Assembly: GCF_014171575.1 (NCBI RefSeq)
Contig: NZ_CP050453.1
Location: 1,488,001 to 1,552,000 of the forward strand
DNA from: Microbacterium sp. Se63.02b
GTDB lineage: Bacteria; Actinomycetota; Actinomycetes; Actinomycetales; Microbacteriaceae
Direction of reading: 5' to 3'
DNA: 64,000 nucleotides
The position numbers and the translations under genes were made by a program. Positions within the stretch are counted from its first letter, which is position 1. Each line of letters opens with the position of its first letter. This document shows, piece after piece, positions 18,358 to 27,006 of the stretch. The notes under the pieces are model-generated. The model did no database searches, was not told where the DNA came from, and saw nothing but the letters and a program-made list of their open reading frames with translations.

Positions 18358-19128
18358 GCGTGCCGTTCCCGCTGGCGAGTGAGGTCGCGCCCCGCGTGGA
18401 GTCCGTCGCTCGGACCGGCTCGACGAACGCCGACCTGCGCGCACACGCCGCCGACGCCATCGGCTGGCCGCACCTCTCGACCCTGGTGACACGCGATCAG
18501 ACTGCGGGACGCGGGCGTCTCGACCGCACGTGGGTGGCCCCGGAGGGTTCGGCGATCGCCGTCTCCGTCCTGCTCCGCGAACTCCCCGACGAGCCGGCGG
18601 CCCGCGGATGGCTCCCGCTCGCAGCGGGTGTCGCGATGTGCGACGCCATCGCCGCCCAGCTCCCGGAGCACGAGGTGGCGGTGAAATGGCCGAACGACGT
18701 CCTCGTCGACGGACGCAAGATCTGCGGCATCCTCGCCGAGGCGACCGCGGATGCGGTGATCATCGGGGCCGGTGTGAACACGGCGATGACCTCTGCGCAG
18801 CTCCCGGTGCCGACAGCGACGTCGTTCGGCGCTCTCGGGGTCGCCGCCGACGACGACCGGCTGCTGGCCGCCTACCTGCGGCTGCTCGACGCTCTGGTGT
18901 CCGAGCTCAACGCGACAGGGGGCGCACTGCAGAGCGGGCTGCACTCTGCGGCGACCGCGCGGTGCGCGACGCTCGGGCAGGCCGTCCGCGTGTCGATGCC
19001 CGGCGGGCACGTGGTGGAGGGCACAGCCGCGGCACTCGACGCCGACGGGCGCCTGGTGGTCACCGCAGGGGGAGCAGCACGCGATCTCTGCGGGCGATGT
19101 GGTGCACGTGCGTCCGGCGGGAAGCTGA
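18354..19128 (+). CDS. birA: Biotin--[acetyl-CoA carboxylase] ligase
   Basis: Attaches biotin to carboxylase carrier domains through biotinyl-AMP. Visible: TGSTN, the nucleotide-binding loop AGRGRLDRTW, KWPNDVLVDGRKICGILAE and a C-terminal domain ending GDVVHVRPAGS. There is no N-terminal helix-turn-helix, so it is a class I enzyme without repressor function. The frame breaks once near 19068-19072: five Gs appear where four would restore GEQHAISAGDVVHV, so this is an extra base. Corrected length is 257 aa. GTG 18354 overlaps the previous stop. The order birA, PH-domain protein, purK, purE matches Rv3279c-Rv3275c, without the GtrA gene found in mycobacteria. Confidence 0.9.
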
Positions 19129-19178
19129 CACGCCGCTCCACAGACGGCGATGTCGCAGATCACAGGCACAATGGTGGG

Positions 19179-19732
19179 GTGACCCAGCCCGTGACTCTCG
19201 GTGGGCGGCCTCTGATGCCGCCGCCCGGCACACCTCCGAGGAGCTCTTGATCGCGCGCTTCCGCAGTCACGCCCGGCGGCTGTTCTGGTCGGCACTCGTG
19301 CTCATCGCGACATTCGGCGCGACGGCGTACTTCTACGGCAACCTGCCTGCGGGGTTCGAGGACTGGATGCTGCTCGCTGCGGCGGGCGTGCTGGTCGTCG
19401 TCGCCGTCGTGGTGCCCTTCATCGTCTGGTATTCGCGGAGCACCACCGTGACGACGAGGCGCGTCATCGCGCACAACGGCATCGGAGCGCGCCGACGCCG
19501 CGAGATGTCTCATGCCAGGGGATACACGATCGCCGTGCGTCGCGGCCCGTTGCAGCGCATGTGGGGCTCCGGCACGATCACGCTCTCGAACGGCGTGGAC
19601 GCCCCACTGCGGCTCGCCAACGTCCCGAACGTGACCCTGGTGCACGAGACTCTCGCCGACCAGATCGAGGTCGGGCAGATCCTTGCGCACCGCGACGCGC
19701 AGGCCATCGGAGACGACCCCGCCGAGCGGTGA
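19179..19732 (+). CDS. Membrane protein with bacterial PH domain
   Basis: About 184 aa after one lost base near 19231-19238 is corrected. Two transmembrane helices (LFWSALVLIATFGATAYF and LLAAAGVLVVVAVVVPFIVW) are followed by a bPH2/YdbT-type domain with TTRRVIAHNG and RGPLQRMWGSGTI. The position between birA and purK matches mycobacterial Rv3278c. Function is unknown. GTG 19179 has CACAAT six bases before it, compatible with a leaderless start. Confidence 0.75.
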
Positions 19733-19835
19733 GCGCCGTTCGTCCGACGCCGCTGCGTACCTGCGGTCGTCCGGAGTGTGTCACATCCGTCCGCAGCGGT
19801 GCGGGAGAATGGGTGCAGACGAAGGGAGACGGCAC

Positions 19836-20961
19836 ATGGCGTTGCGTGTTGGCGTGATCGGCGGAGGACAACTGGCCCGGATGATGATCGCCCCGGCGGT
19901 CGAACTCGGACTCGAACTGCGGGTGCTCGCAGAAGACGAGGGGATGTCCGCGGGCTTGGCGGCCACAGCGGTCGGTGACTACCGCGACCTCGAGGCGGTG
20001 CGCGCGTTCGCCGCCGACGTCGATGTCGTCACCTTCGATCATGAGCACGTGCCGCAGTCCGTGCTGCGCGCGCTCGTGGCCGACGGAGTCGTCGTGCATC
20101 CCGGACCGGATGCGCTCCAGTTCGCGCAGGACAAGCTGGTGATGCGTGCACGCCTCGCCGAACTCGGGGTCCCGCAGCCCGAATGGGCGGCGGTGCGCAG
20201 TGTCGCCGAGCTGCAGGAGTTCCTCGACGCGCACGCGGGAGCGGGTGTCGTGAAGACCCCGCGTGGGGGATACGACGGCAAGGGCGTCCGCGTGGTCCGT
20301 GCGGCGGAGGAGGCGCAGGATTGGCTCGATGCGCTCGCCGACGACGACGCGCTCCTCGTGGAGGAACTCGTGCCCTTCGTGCGGGAACTCGCCCAGCAGG
20401 TGGCGCGTCGCCCCCACGGAGAGATGGTCGCGTACCCGGTCGTCGAGACCGTGCAGCGCGACGGTGTCTGCGCGGGAGGTCATCGCGCCCGCACCGGCCG
20501 CAGGAGAACGTCTCGTGCAGGTCGCGGACGAGATCGGCCGCACGATCGCCGAAGGCCTCGGCGTCACGGGCATGCTCGCCGTCGAGCTCTTCGAGACCGT
20601 GGATGAGCGCATCCTCGTCAACGAGCTGGCGATGCGCCCGCACAACAGCGGGCACTGGAGCCAGGACGGCGCCGTCACGGGGCAGTTCGAACAGCATCTG
20701 CGCGCCGTCGCCGACCTCCCGTTGGGCAGCCCAGAGCCTCGCGCGGCGTGGTCGGTGATGGTGAACATCCTCGGCGGCCCCGCTGAGGGCACGCTCGAGG
20801 AGCGATTCAGCGCTGCCATGGCGGAGCACCCGCAGGCGAAGATCCACACGTACGGGAAGGCGCCGCGTCCGGGCCGTAAGGTCGGCCATGTGAACGTGGC
20901 GGAGGACGACCTCGACGACGCCGTGTACGTCGCGCGCGCCGCCGCCGCGCATTTCGCATGA
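19836..20961 (+). CDS. purK: N5-carboxyaminoimidazole ribonucleotide synthase
   Basis: ATP-grasp enzyme that carboxylates AIR to N5-CAIR in purine synthesis; PurE uses the product. Visible: N-terminal GVIGGGQLARMM, DHEHVP, the TPRGGYDGKGV ATP-grasp loop and NELAMRPHNSGHWSQDG. The frame breaks once near 20483-20486, where GGG should be GG: VCAEVIAPAPA is restored, so a base has been inserted. Corrected length is 374 aa. ATG 19836 has AAGGGA upstream. It is followed after 97 bases by purE. Confidence 0.92.
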
Positions 20962-21046
20962 TCCGTGAGGTCGTCGCTGCGTCGATCGTGGGGAGACATG
21001 CGCCTCAAGACGCGTGCCGTTCGGGGTTTCTCACAGCGGCAGACCG

Positions 21047-21052
21047 TAGCCT
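21047..21052 (+). promoter_or_regulatory. Leaderless-type -10 (TAGCCT) for purE
   Basis: TAGCCT is followed by six bases and GTG 21059. It would let purE and the LCP gene be transcribed separately from purK. Confidence 0.5.
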
Positions 21053-21058
21053 GATCTG

Positions 21059-21574
21059 GTGACCGAGCCACTGCATTCCTCCGCCGCTCCTCTGGTCGGC
21101 GTCGTCATGGGATCCGATTCCGATTGGCGTGTCATGAGCGATGCGTCCCAGGCGCTCACGGACTTCGGGATCCCGCATGAGGTCGAAGTCGTCTCGGCGC
21201 ATCGCACGCCGGACAAGCTCATGTCCTACGCGCGGGAAGCGCGGTCTCGCGGCATCCGCGTCATCATCGCCGGCGCCGGGGGAGCAGCGCACCTTCCCGG
21301 CATGCTCGCCTCGATGACTCCGCTGCCCGTCGTCGGGGTGCCGGTCCCGCTCGCCTATCTCGACGGCATGGACTCCCTGTTGTCGATCGTCCAGATGCCC
21401 GCGGGGATCCCGGTGGCGACCGTGTCGATCGCGGGCGCTCGTAATGCGGGACTCCTGGCCGCGCGGATCCTGGGTACGGCGGACGAGGACCTCGCCGACC
21501 GGGTGGAGGCGTATGCGCTCGATCTCGAGGCCCAGGTCGAAGAGAAGAATGATCGGCTGAAGGGTTCGCTGTGA
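21059..21574 (+). CDS. purE: N5-carboxyaminoimidazole ribonucleotide mutase
   Basis: 171-aa class I PurE converting N5-CAIR to CAIR. Visible: [10 protein letters not shown] at the N-terminus, [26 protein letters not shown], and the late [19 protein letters not shown] 21059 carries a leaderless-type promoter. The stop overlaps the LCP gene by four bases, so a purine gene and an envelope ligase are translationally linked here. Confidence 0.95.
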   Translation: MTEPLHSSAAPLVGVVMGSDSDWRVMSDASQALTDFGIPHEVEVVSAHRTPDKLMSYAREARSRGIRVIIAGAGGAAHLPGMLASMTPLPVVGVPVPLAYLDGMDSLLSIVQMPAGIPVATVSIAGARNAGLLAARILGTADEDLADRVEAYALDLEAQVEEKNDRLKGSL

Positions 21575-23025
21575 CCCTTGCGCCTCCGCGCGCACCACAG
21601 CGCCCGCTGATCGAGACTCGGCCGTTGCGGTACCCGGACGTCGCCGACGGCGGGACGATGGTGAAGCGCGGCTGGTGGCTCGTCGCGCTGAACCTCCTGC
21701 TGCCCGGCTCCGCGCAGGTGCTCGCTGGCAACCGTCGACTCGGCCGTTTCGGTCTCGGTGCGACGGTGACCGCATGGGTGCTCGTGATCGTGGCCGCAGG
21801 ACTGGCCTTCTTCGCGCGGCCGGTGCTGCTGTGGATCACGATCGGGGGCGGGTTCTTCTCCGCCGCGATCCTCACCGTCGTGCAGGTGGTCCTCGTCGGC
21901 TACATCGTGCTCTGGATCGTGCTGACGTTCGATGCCCTCCGTCTGGTCCGGCTCGTCAAGGTCCCTGGCGCATCCCGCCTCGCGATCCCCGTGGTCGCTC
22001 TGGTGCTGCTCGGCCTCGTGGGCGGCGGGACCGCCTATGCGGCCACCGCCGTTGGGTCGGTGCGGAGCACGATCGGCGCGATCTTCGGGCAGAGCGGCCC
22101 GAGCGTCGAACCCAGCGACGGCTACTACAACATCCTGCTGCTCGGAGCGGACAGCGGCGACGGGCGAGACTCCATGCGCTTCGACAGCATCTCGGTCGTC
22201 TCCGTCAACGCCGACACCGGGGCGGTGACCATCACGGGTATCCCGCGAGAGCTTCCGAACGCGCCCTTCAGCGACGGCAGCCCCATGCAGGAGCTCTACC
22301 CGAACGGTTTCGAGGGGCACCAGTCGTCGTCGTGCGGATGGAACGGCTGGATGAACCATGTCCGCAACGCCGCGGAGGTATGCCGGGAGGACGGCGGAGC
22401 GGGACTCTATCCCGACGCCGAGGCGAACGGCTCCGAGCCGGGCATCGAAGCCACGAAGGATGCGGCGGAGGGGGTTCTCGGCATCGAGATCCCGTACTAC
22501 GTGTTCGTCGACATGCACGGCTTCGCGGAACTGGTGGATGCTCTCGGTGGAGTCGAGATCGACGTCACGGAGCGCCTTCCGAAGGGCGGGCCGCCGGAGG
22601 GATGGACCGGTACCGACGTCAACGAGTGGGCGATCGGCTGGATCGAGCCCGGCAAGCAGCGGATGAACGGCGACACCGCGCAGTGGTACGCCCGCTCGCG
22701 GTACACGACCAGCGACTGGGACCGCATGAAGCGGCAGCGCGAGCTGCAGGAGGCGATCCTCGCCCAGTTCACTCCGCAGACGGTGCTGACGCGGTTCAAC
22801 GAGGTGGCGGCAGCCGGCACGGCGTTGATCAGCACGGACCTTCCCTCGGACAAGCTGCCCGAGTTCTTCGATCTGATGCTCAAGGCGAAGGAGCAGCAGG
22901 TGATCACGATCGAGCTCACACCGGATTTCGGCGTGGATGAGCATCAGCCCGACTACGACTTCATCCACACCATGATCCAGCAGTCGTTGCATCCGCCGAC
23001 GGAGTCCCCGACTCCTACGCCGTGA
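21571..23025 (+). CDS. LytR-CpsA-Psr (LCP) family glycopolymer ligase
   Basis: 484-aa membrane protein predicted to transfer undecaprenyl-linked glycopolymers onto peptidoglycan. About four hydrophobic helices fill the first 150 residues (for example [17 protein letters not shown] and [14 protein letters not shown]), more than the single helix of classic LCP proteins. The extracytoplasmic LCP domain shows [49 protein letters not shown] and [18 protein letters not shown], the conserved Asp/Arg set that binds the lipid pyrophosphate. An insert with two Cys (SSCGWNGW...AEVC) may be a disulfide. With teichoic-, galactan- and uronic-acid-type clusters nearby it is the natural candidate for attachment. 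Confidence 0.9.
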   Translation: MTLAPPRAPQRPLIETRPLRYPDVADGGTMVKRGWWLVALNLLLPGSAQVLAGNRRLGRFGLGATVTAWVLVIVAAGLAFFARPVLLWITIGGGFFSAAILTVVQVVLVGYIVLWIVLTFDALRLVRLVKVPGASRLAIPVVALVLLGLVGGGTAYAATAVGSVRSTIGAIFGQSGPSVEPSDGYYNILLLGADSGDGRDSMRFDSISVVSVNADTGAVTITGIPRELPNAPFSDGSPMQELYPNGFEGHQSSSCGWNGWMNHVRNAAEVCREDGGAGLYPDAEANGSEPGIEATKDAAEGVLGIEIPYYVFVDMHGFAELVDALGGVEIDVTERLPKGGPPEGWTGTDVNEWAIGWIEPGKQRMNGDTAQWYARSRYTTSDWDRMKRQRELQEAILAQFTPQTVLTRFNEVAAAGTALISTDLPSDKLPEFFDLMLKAKEQQVITIELTPDFGVDEHQPDYDFIHTMIQQSLHPPTESPTPTP

Positions 23026-23078
23026 CGACCGGGGGCGTCGTCCTCGCCACCCGGCCGCACTCTTCCCGGGCGCGCCAG

Positions 23079-23120
23079 AGCCCACGACCGTCACCTTCGG
23101 GTGATGACGAGTCGTGGGCT
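23079..23120. terminator. Compound hairpin after the LCP gene
   Basis: AGCCCACGAC pairs with GTCGTGGGCT (10 bp), enclosing a second stem TCACC/GGTGA with a TTCG tetraloop. It lies 54 bases past the LCP stop; no T-run. Confidence 0.55.
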
Positions 23121-23146
23121 GCCGGTGAAGTCCACCGGATGCACCA

Positions 23147-23183
23147 GACGACGGTGATCGGAGGGGGAGGGATCACCGTCGTC
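23147..23183. terminator. Perfect 13-bp hairpin between convergent genes
   Basis: GACGACGGTGATC (23147-23159) pairs perfectly with 23171-23183 around an 11-base G-rich loop. Together with the hairpin at 23079 it fills the LCP/sortase-substrate intergenic region. It is most simply a terminator for the minus-strand gene. Confidence 0.55.
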
Positions 23184-23215
23184 CAGTCGACCACCGCACG
23201 AGGCGGCAGCCGGAC

Positions 23216-23803
23216 CTAGGCGCGCTTGCGGCGAGATACTCCGACGGCGACGAGGGCACCACCGGCGACGAGCGCCGCAGCGCCGCCACCGAGGACCCAC
23301 GGCGACACGCTTCCGCCCGTGAGCGCCAGTTCGAACCCGTCTCCGGTGAGGGGCAGCTCGGCTCCTGCAGGAGCGACGCCGGGGTCGTGGTCGCAGGAGG
23401 AAGCGGCATCGTGGCCATGCGACACCGCCACCGTCGCGGTGTAGGAGCGCGAGCCTCCGAAGGCGACGGCGTAAGAGCCCTCACCGTCGGACGGCGGGCG
23501 GAACGTGAGCGTCATGCTCCCGTCGGTCGCGGCCGTGTTTCCGGAGACGGCGGCGTTGCCGGCGTTCAGGCCGGAGACCGAGACGTTCACGTTCTCGGAC
23601 GGCAGGAAGTACCCGGATCCGAACACGATGGTCGAGACCTCGCAGGTGTCGATGATCGGGTCGCTGACCTTGACGCCGGGAGGCGACGGGTACGAGTCGG
23701 ACGACGCGGTCGGAACAGACGTCGGCGCCGCGGTTGCGACGGCAGGCGCGACGAGTACGAGCGCGCCAGCGGTAAGGCTGATGGCAGCCAGTTTCTTCAG
23801 CAT
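23216..23803 (-). CDS. Secreted cell-wall-anchored protein with sortase motif (LAxTG)
   Basis: 195 aa. A signal peptide (LKKLAAISLTAGALVLVAP, cleavage after ATAA) leads to a beta-rich domain resembling immunoglobulin-like surface folds, with one Cys pair (DTCEVST and SSCDHD). The C-terminus has LALTGG, a hydrophobic helix (WVLGGGAAALVAGGALVAVGV) and the charged tail SRRKRA, the standard sortase sorting signal; LAxTG fits class E sortases. A second pentapeptide, LPLTG, lies about ten residues earlier. ATG 23803 follows GGGGAGAG. No sortase gene is in the window. The ligand or role is unknown. Confidence 0.8.
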   Translation of the reverse strand: MLKKLAAISLTAGALVLVAPAVATAAPTSVPTASSDSYPSPPGVKVSDPIIDTCEVSTIVFGSGYFLPSENVNVSVSGLNAGNAAVSGNTAATDGSMTLTFRPPSDGEGSYAVAFGGSRSYTATVAVSHGHDAASSCDHDPGVAPAGAELPLTGDGFELALTGGSVSPWVLGGGAAALVAGGALVAVGVSRRKRA

Positions 23804-23901
23804 GATCTCTCCCCAGAATTTCACGCGGAATCGCCTCCGGATACACCCCTGCATCCGACTGCGTGAAGCCTCCCTGCCCCCACGGCAGGATTGCAGACTC
23901 C

Positions 23902-23907
23902 AATATA
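23902..23907 (-). promoter_or_regulatory. Possible -10 (TATATT) for the sortase substrate
   Basis: The minus strand reads TATATT within the most AT-rich patch of this gap, about 95 bases upstream of ATG 23803. This would leave a leader of about 90 bases. No -35 recognised. Confidence 0.3.
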
Positions 23908-23947
23908 TTCCCCAGTGAGTCGACAGTACCCTATCGGACGTCGAATG

Positions 23948-25710
23948 TCACGAAGCGCAGGTGAGGGTTTCTCTGGGCGTGTCCGGCGCCTCGATCAGGG
24001 GGGTGTGCAGCACCTCGGTGAGCCGCTCTCCGGCGCCCGTTCCCTGGAACTCGACCGTCACGGTGGTCGACTCGCCGGGAGCGAGCGACACCTCGTGTTG
24101 GATCACGGAACGATCCTCGAGCACGGCCGTCTGCACTCCGGGCTCCTTCCCGTCCTGGTCGACGTGCGACGGCGTGGCGCCGGCGGGACCGTAGATCGCG
24201 ATCAGCGTGCGTGTCGAGCCTGCGGGCACGCCGTAGAAGCCGTCGGCGGTGACGTAGGCCGGCAGCGAGGTGGCCGCATCGGCGGGAGCGGTGTTCGTCC
24301 ACGTCACGCGGACCTGCGTGGTGGGGAGCCCTGACACGTGCCGATCGCTGTCGCGATGGTCGCGCGCGTGTAGAAGTCCATCTTCCCGCCGGTGCTGTCG
24401 TTCATCAGCACGCCCACGTACGTGCCGTCGGGTCCGTCCTTCGGGATGGTGCCGCCCAGCGCGGAGGACGCGAGCAGCGATTCCTCTTCGTCATGGGCGC
24501 TCCAGATGCGGATCCGCCCCTCGGCGGCGGAGTCGGCCAGCGCGCCGAGGAGCGCCTTCGGGTTCCCGCCCGACAGTGCGGCGTTGAACAGCGCGCCCGC
24601 CGCCTGCGCGAAGATCTCGTCCTGGACCGCGGGGTCGGGAACCGCGGCGTAGATCTCGGACAGGAGGATGTCGGTCACGTTCTCGGGCGTCGCGGTGAAA
24701 GGGCCGAACGTCAGGTCTCCCGTGACGGCCATGAGGTGCTTCGCGACGACCGCATCCACCGCGATGACGCCGTCGACGGTGCCGCCGAAGCGTCCCGTCC
24801 AGCGTGCGGCGATCGTCTCGCCGGCCTCGGCAAAGTCCGGGATGCTGGTGATGTTCTGCAGGTACCTCCCCGGGCGGTCCTCGAACAGCGCGATCGTGGA
24901 TTCGCTCAGCGGCAGTGATGTGTCCAGCGGTGGGAAGTCGCGCGTCGACGCCTGCGTCTGGAGAGAGATCCTGCCGTTCTCGGCATGCAGGAGAGCGATG
25001 GAGCCGACGATGCCTCCCGAGGAACGCAGCTCCGCATTGTTCTGCATCGCCAGCACGTAGTTCCGTGGCCCTTCGCCCCCGAGCATCGTCGGCAGCAGCA
25101 CCGCAGCGCCGTGCAGAGAACCGACGGCGGTCGCCGCTTGCGTGACGGCAGTGCGCAGTTGTCCGATCGCCTCGGCGAGCGGCGGGAGTGTGGCATCCGC
25201 GTCGATCCGCCTGGCTTGCACCTGGGCGGCGCTGAGCGCGGTGCTGGCGGTCCCGAGCGGCTGCTCGATCGCCGCGAAAGGTGCGAGATCGATCGCACCT
25301 CCGCTGAACCCGAGGCTTGCGAGGTCGAGGCCGCTCGCCACGTCGAGAAGGGGCGCGAGGGCATCGGTCGACACGTCATCGGCGATGTCGGCGATCTCGC
25401 TCACGGCGCGGAAGTTCGGCCCGAGCAGCGGCACCACCCCGAACGCCTGCCACACGAAGTCCGAGGTGAGGTCATCGGCGGATGCCGCGTTGCGGGCGAT
25501 GCTCCGAGCGATCGGCTCTGCTCCGTCGAGGTCGCCGCTCGCGATCGACTCCTTGAGCTGCGTGGCGCCCTTCGCGACCTGCTGGAGGTCGTTCACCGCG
25601 CCGATGCCGCGCACCGTCACCCAGCCGATCGCGATGACGAGGAGCGCCAACAGTACGCCGACGGTCCACCCGATCCATCGGCGCCGGACGGGAAGTCGAC
25701 CATCGCTCAC
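23948..25710 (-). CDS. DUF4012 domain membrane-anchored protein
   Basis: About 587 aa after one lost base near 24330-24332 is corrected (TCQGLPTTQV restored). One N-terminal transmembrane helix (IGWTVGVLLALLVIAIGWV) is followed by a long extracytoplasmic region containing the DUF4012 signature NYVLAMQNNAELRSSGGIVGS, split across short loops, and STRDFPPLD. The end reads as an immunoglobulin-like tail (ETLTCAS). DUF4012 proteins are common in actinobacterial and firmicute polysaccharide clusters but have no established activity. The GTG start at 25710 is the best in-frame choice; no strong ribosome site is present. Confidence 0.78.
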
Positions 25711-25820
25711 CCGAGCATTCAAGCATGAACCCCTGAGCCGGTGGGGGGTCGAATCTGTGGGAACGCTGACATTCACGCGGCGCGGGCGTCGTGCTCCACG
25801 GGGGAACGGCGCGGCGAGGA

Positions 25821-25826
25821 TAGCCT
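25821..25826 (+). promoter_or_regulatory. Leaderless-type -10 (TAGCCT) for the GT4 gene
   Basis: TAGCCT is followed by six bases and ATG 25833. Confidence 0.5.
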
Positions 25827-25832
25827 GATCCC

Positions 25833-26905
25833 ATGGGTGCTCGGCTGCGTGTGGTTCTTGATCAGCTGGTGCATGTCGTCGATGCCGATCAGGCCGCCGC
25901 ATCCCTCGATCTCACGCTCGGACTCGTGGCGACGTCGCCTTCCGGATGCACGGTGGACGCGATCGTGACGGCGGGCGCCGAGGTGCCGATCGGCGGTGTG
26001 AGCGACGTGCGCACCCTCGCCCTCGCGCGTCGGGAGCTGGCGACATCGTGGCAGCTCGGAATCGCGCCGGGAGTGGGTGGAGGGCTGATCCATTCACCGA
26101 CGCTCATGGCGCCGCTCGTGCGTCACGACCGCGTGCACGACAACGACCAGACCACGGTCACGCTGTGGGATCTGCGGGCGTGGGACGCACCCGAGACGCT
26201 CTCAAAGGCCAGGTCGCGTGGCAGCGGGGCATGCTCCGTCGTGCTGTGAAGCATGCCGACGCGGTGGTCGTGCCGTCGCACGCGGTCGCGGAACGGCTCT
26301 CCGAACTCGCGCGACTCGGCGATCGGGTCCGCGTCATCGCCGGTGCGCCTCCCCAGGGCTACGCCGCGCCACCTGACGCCGCTGAGCGCCGCGCCGCGGC
26401 GTCGCTCCCGGAACGGTACGTGGTGGTCGGCGGATCCCCGGCGACGCTGGCAGAGGGGTTCCGAGGAGCGATGGCGGCGGGTGTCGATGCCGTCGTGCTC
26501 GACGCCCCCGAGGGCGCGGAACCCCACTATGCGGAGATCGCATCCGCAGCCGGGCTGCCGGAGCGGCGTGCGCACATCCGGGGCGCATCGGGTGCGCAAG
26601 AGCGCGCGGCGGTTCTGGCGGGGGCCGCGGCCTACGTCGCCACCAGTGCGACAGCAGGATGGCCGTGGCGGGCGGTCGAAGCCATGGCGCTCGGACTCCC
26701 GGTGGTGGCCGTCGACAGCGGTTCGCATCGTGACGTCATCGCAGACGGAGGAATGCTGGTGCCGGCGGCGGAACTCGCTGAGGCCGTCGCGGACGCCACG
26801 GCGGGCGGCGCGGAGCGGCTGCGCGTGCTCGCAGCCGACCGGTCGCGGGCCTTCTCCTGGGCGAGTTCGGCGGAGCGCCTCTGGGGGCTGCACGCCGACC
26901 TCTGA
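25833..26905 (+). CDS. Glycosyltransferase family 4-like protein
   Basis: About 357 aa after one lost base near 26199-26202 is corrected (ETL|LKGQVAWQRGM). The GT-B fold is seen from the N-terminal VVLDQLVHVVDADQAAA, VVVPSHAVAERL, YVVVGGSPATL and the C-terminal nucleotide-sugar site VEAMALGLPVVAVDSGSHRDVI. The second half is typical GT4, although the first half is short. Substrate unknown. It stands alone between the DUF4012 gene (divergent) and the FG-GAP gene, with its own promoter. Confidence 0.75.
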
Positions 26906-26994
26906 TCTGCTGGGAGCTACCTGCGCATACGCGCGACACGCGGGAATGTTGCGACGTAACCGGGGCAACAGTGGCATCATCCTGCAACTTCCGT

Positions 26995-27000
26995 CACACT
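26995..27000 (+). promoter_or_regulatory. -10-like CACACT for the FG-GAP gene
   Basis: CACACT stands six bases before ATG 27007. It keeps the A at position 2 and the T at position 6 and gives the leaderless spacing seen elsewhere here. The first base is not the usual T. Confidence 0.3.
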
Positions 27001-27006
27001 GGTCAC

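Noticed and set aside
23147..23183. Operator or riboswitch at the perfect inverted repeat
   Set aside because: It lies between two convergent gene ends, where no gene starts; a terminator is simpler.
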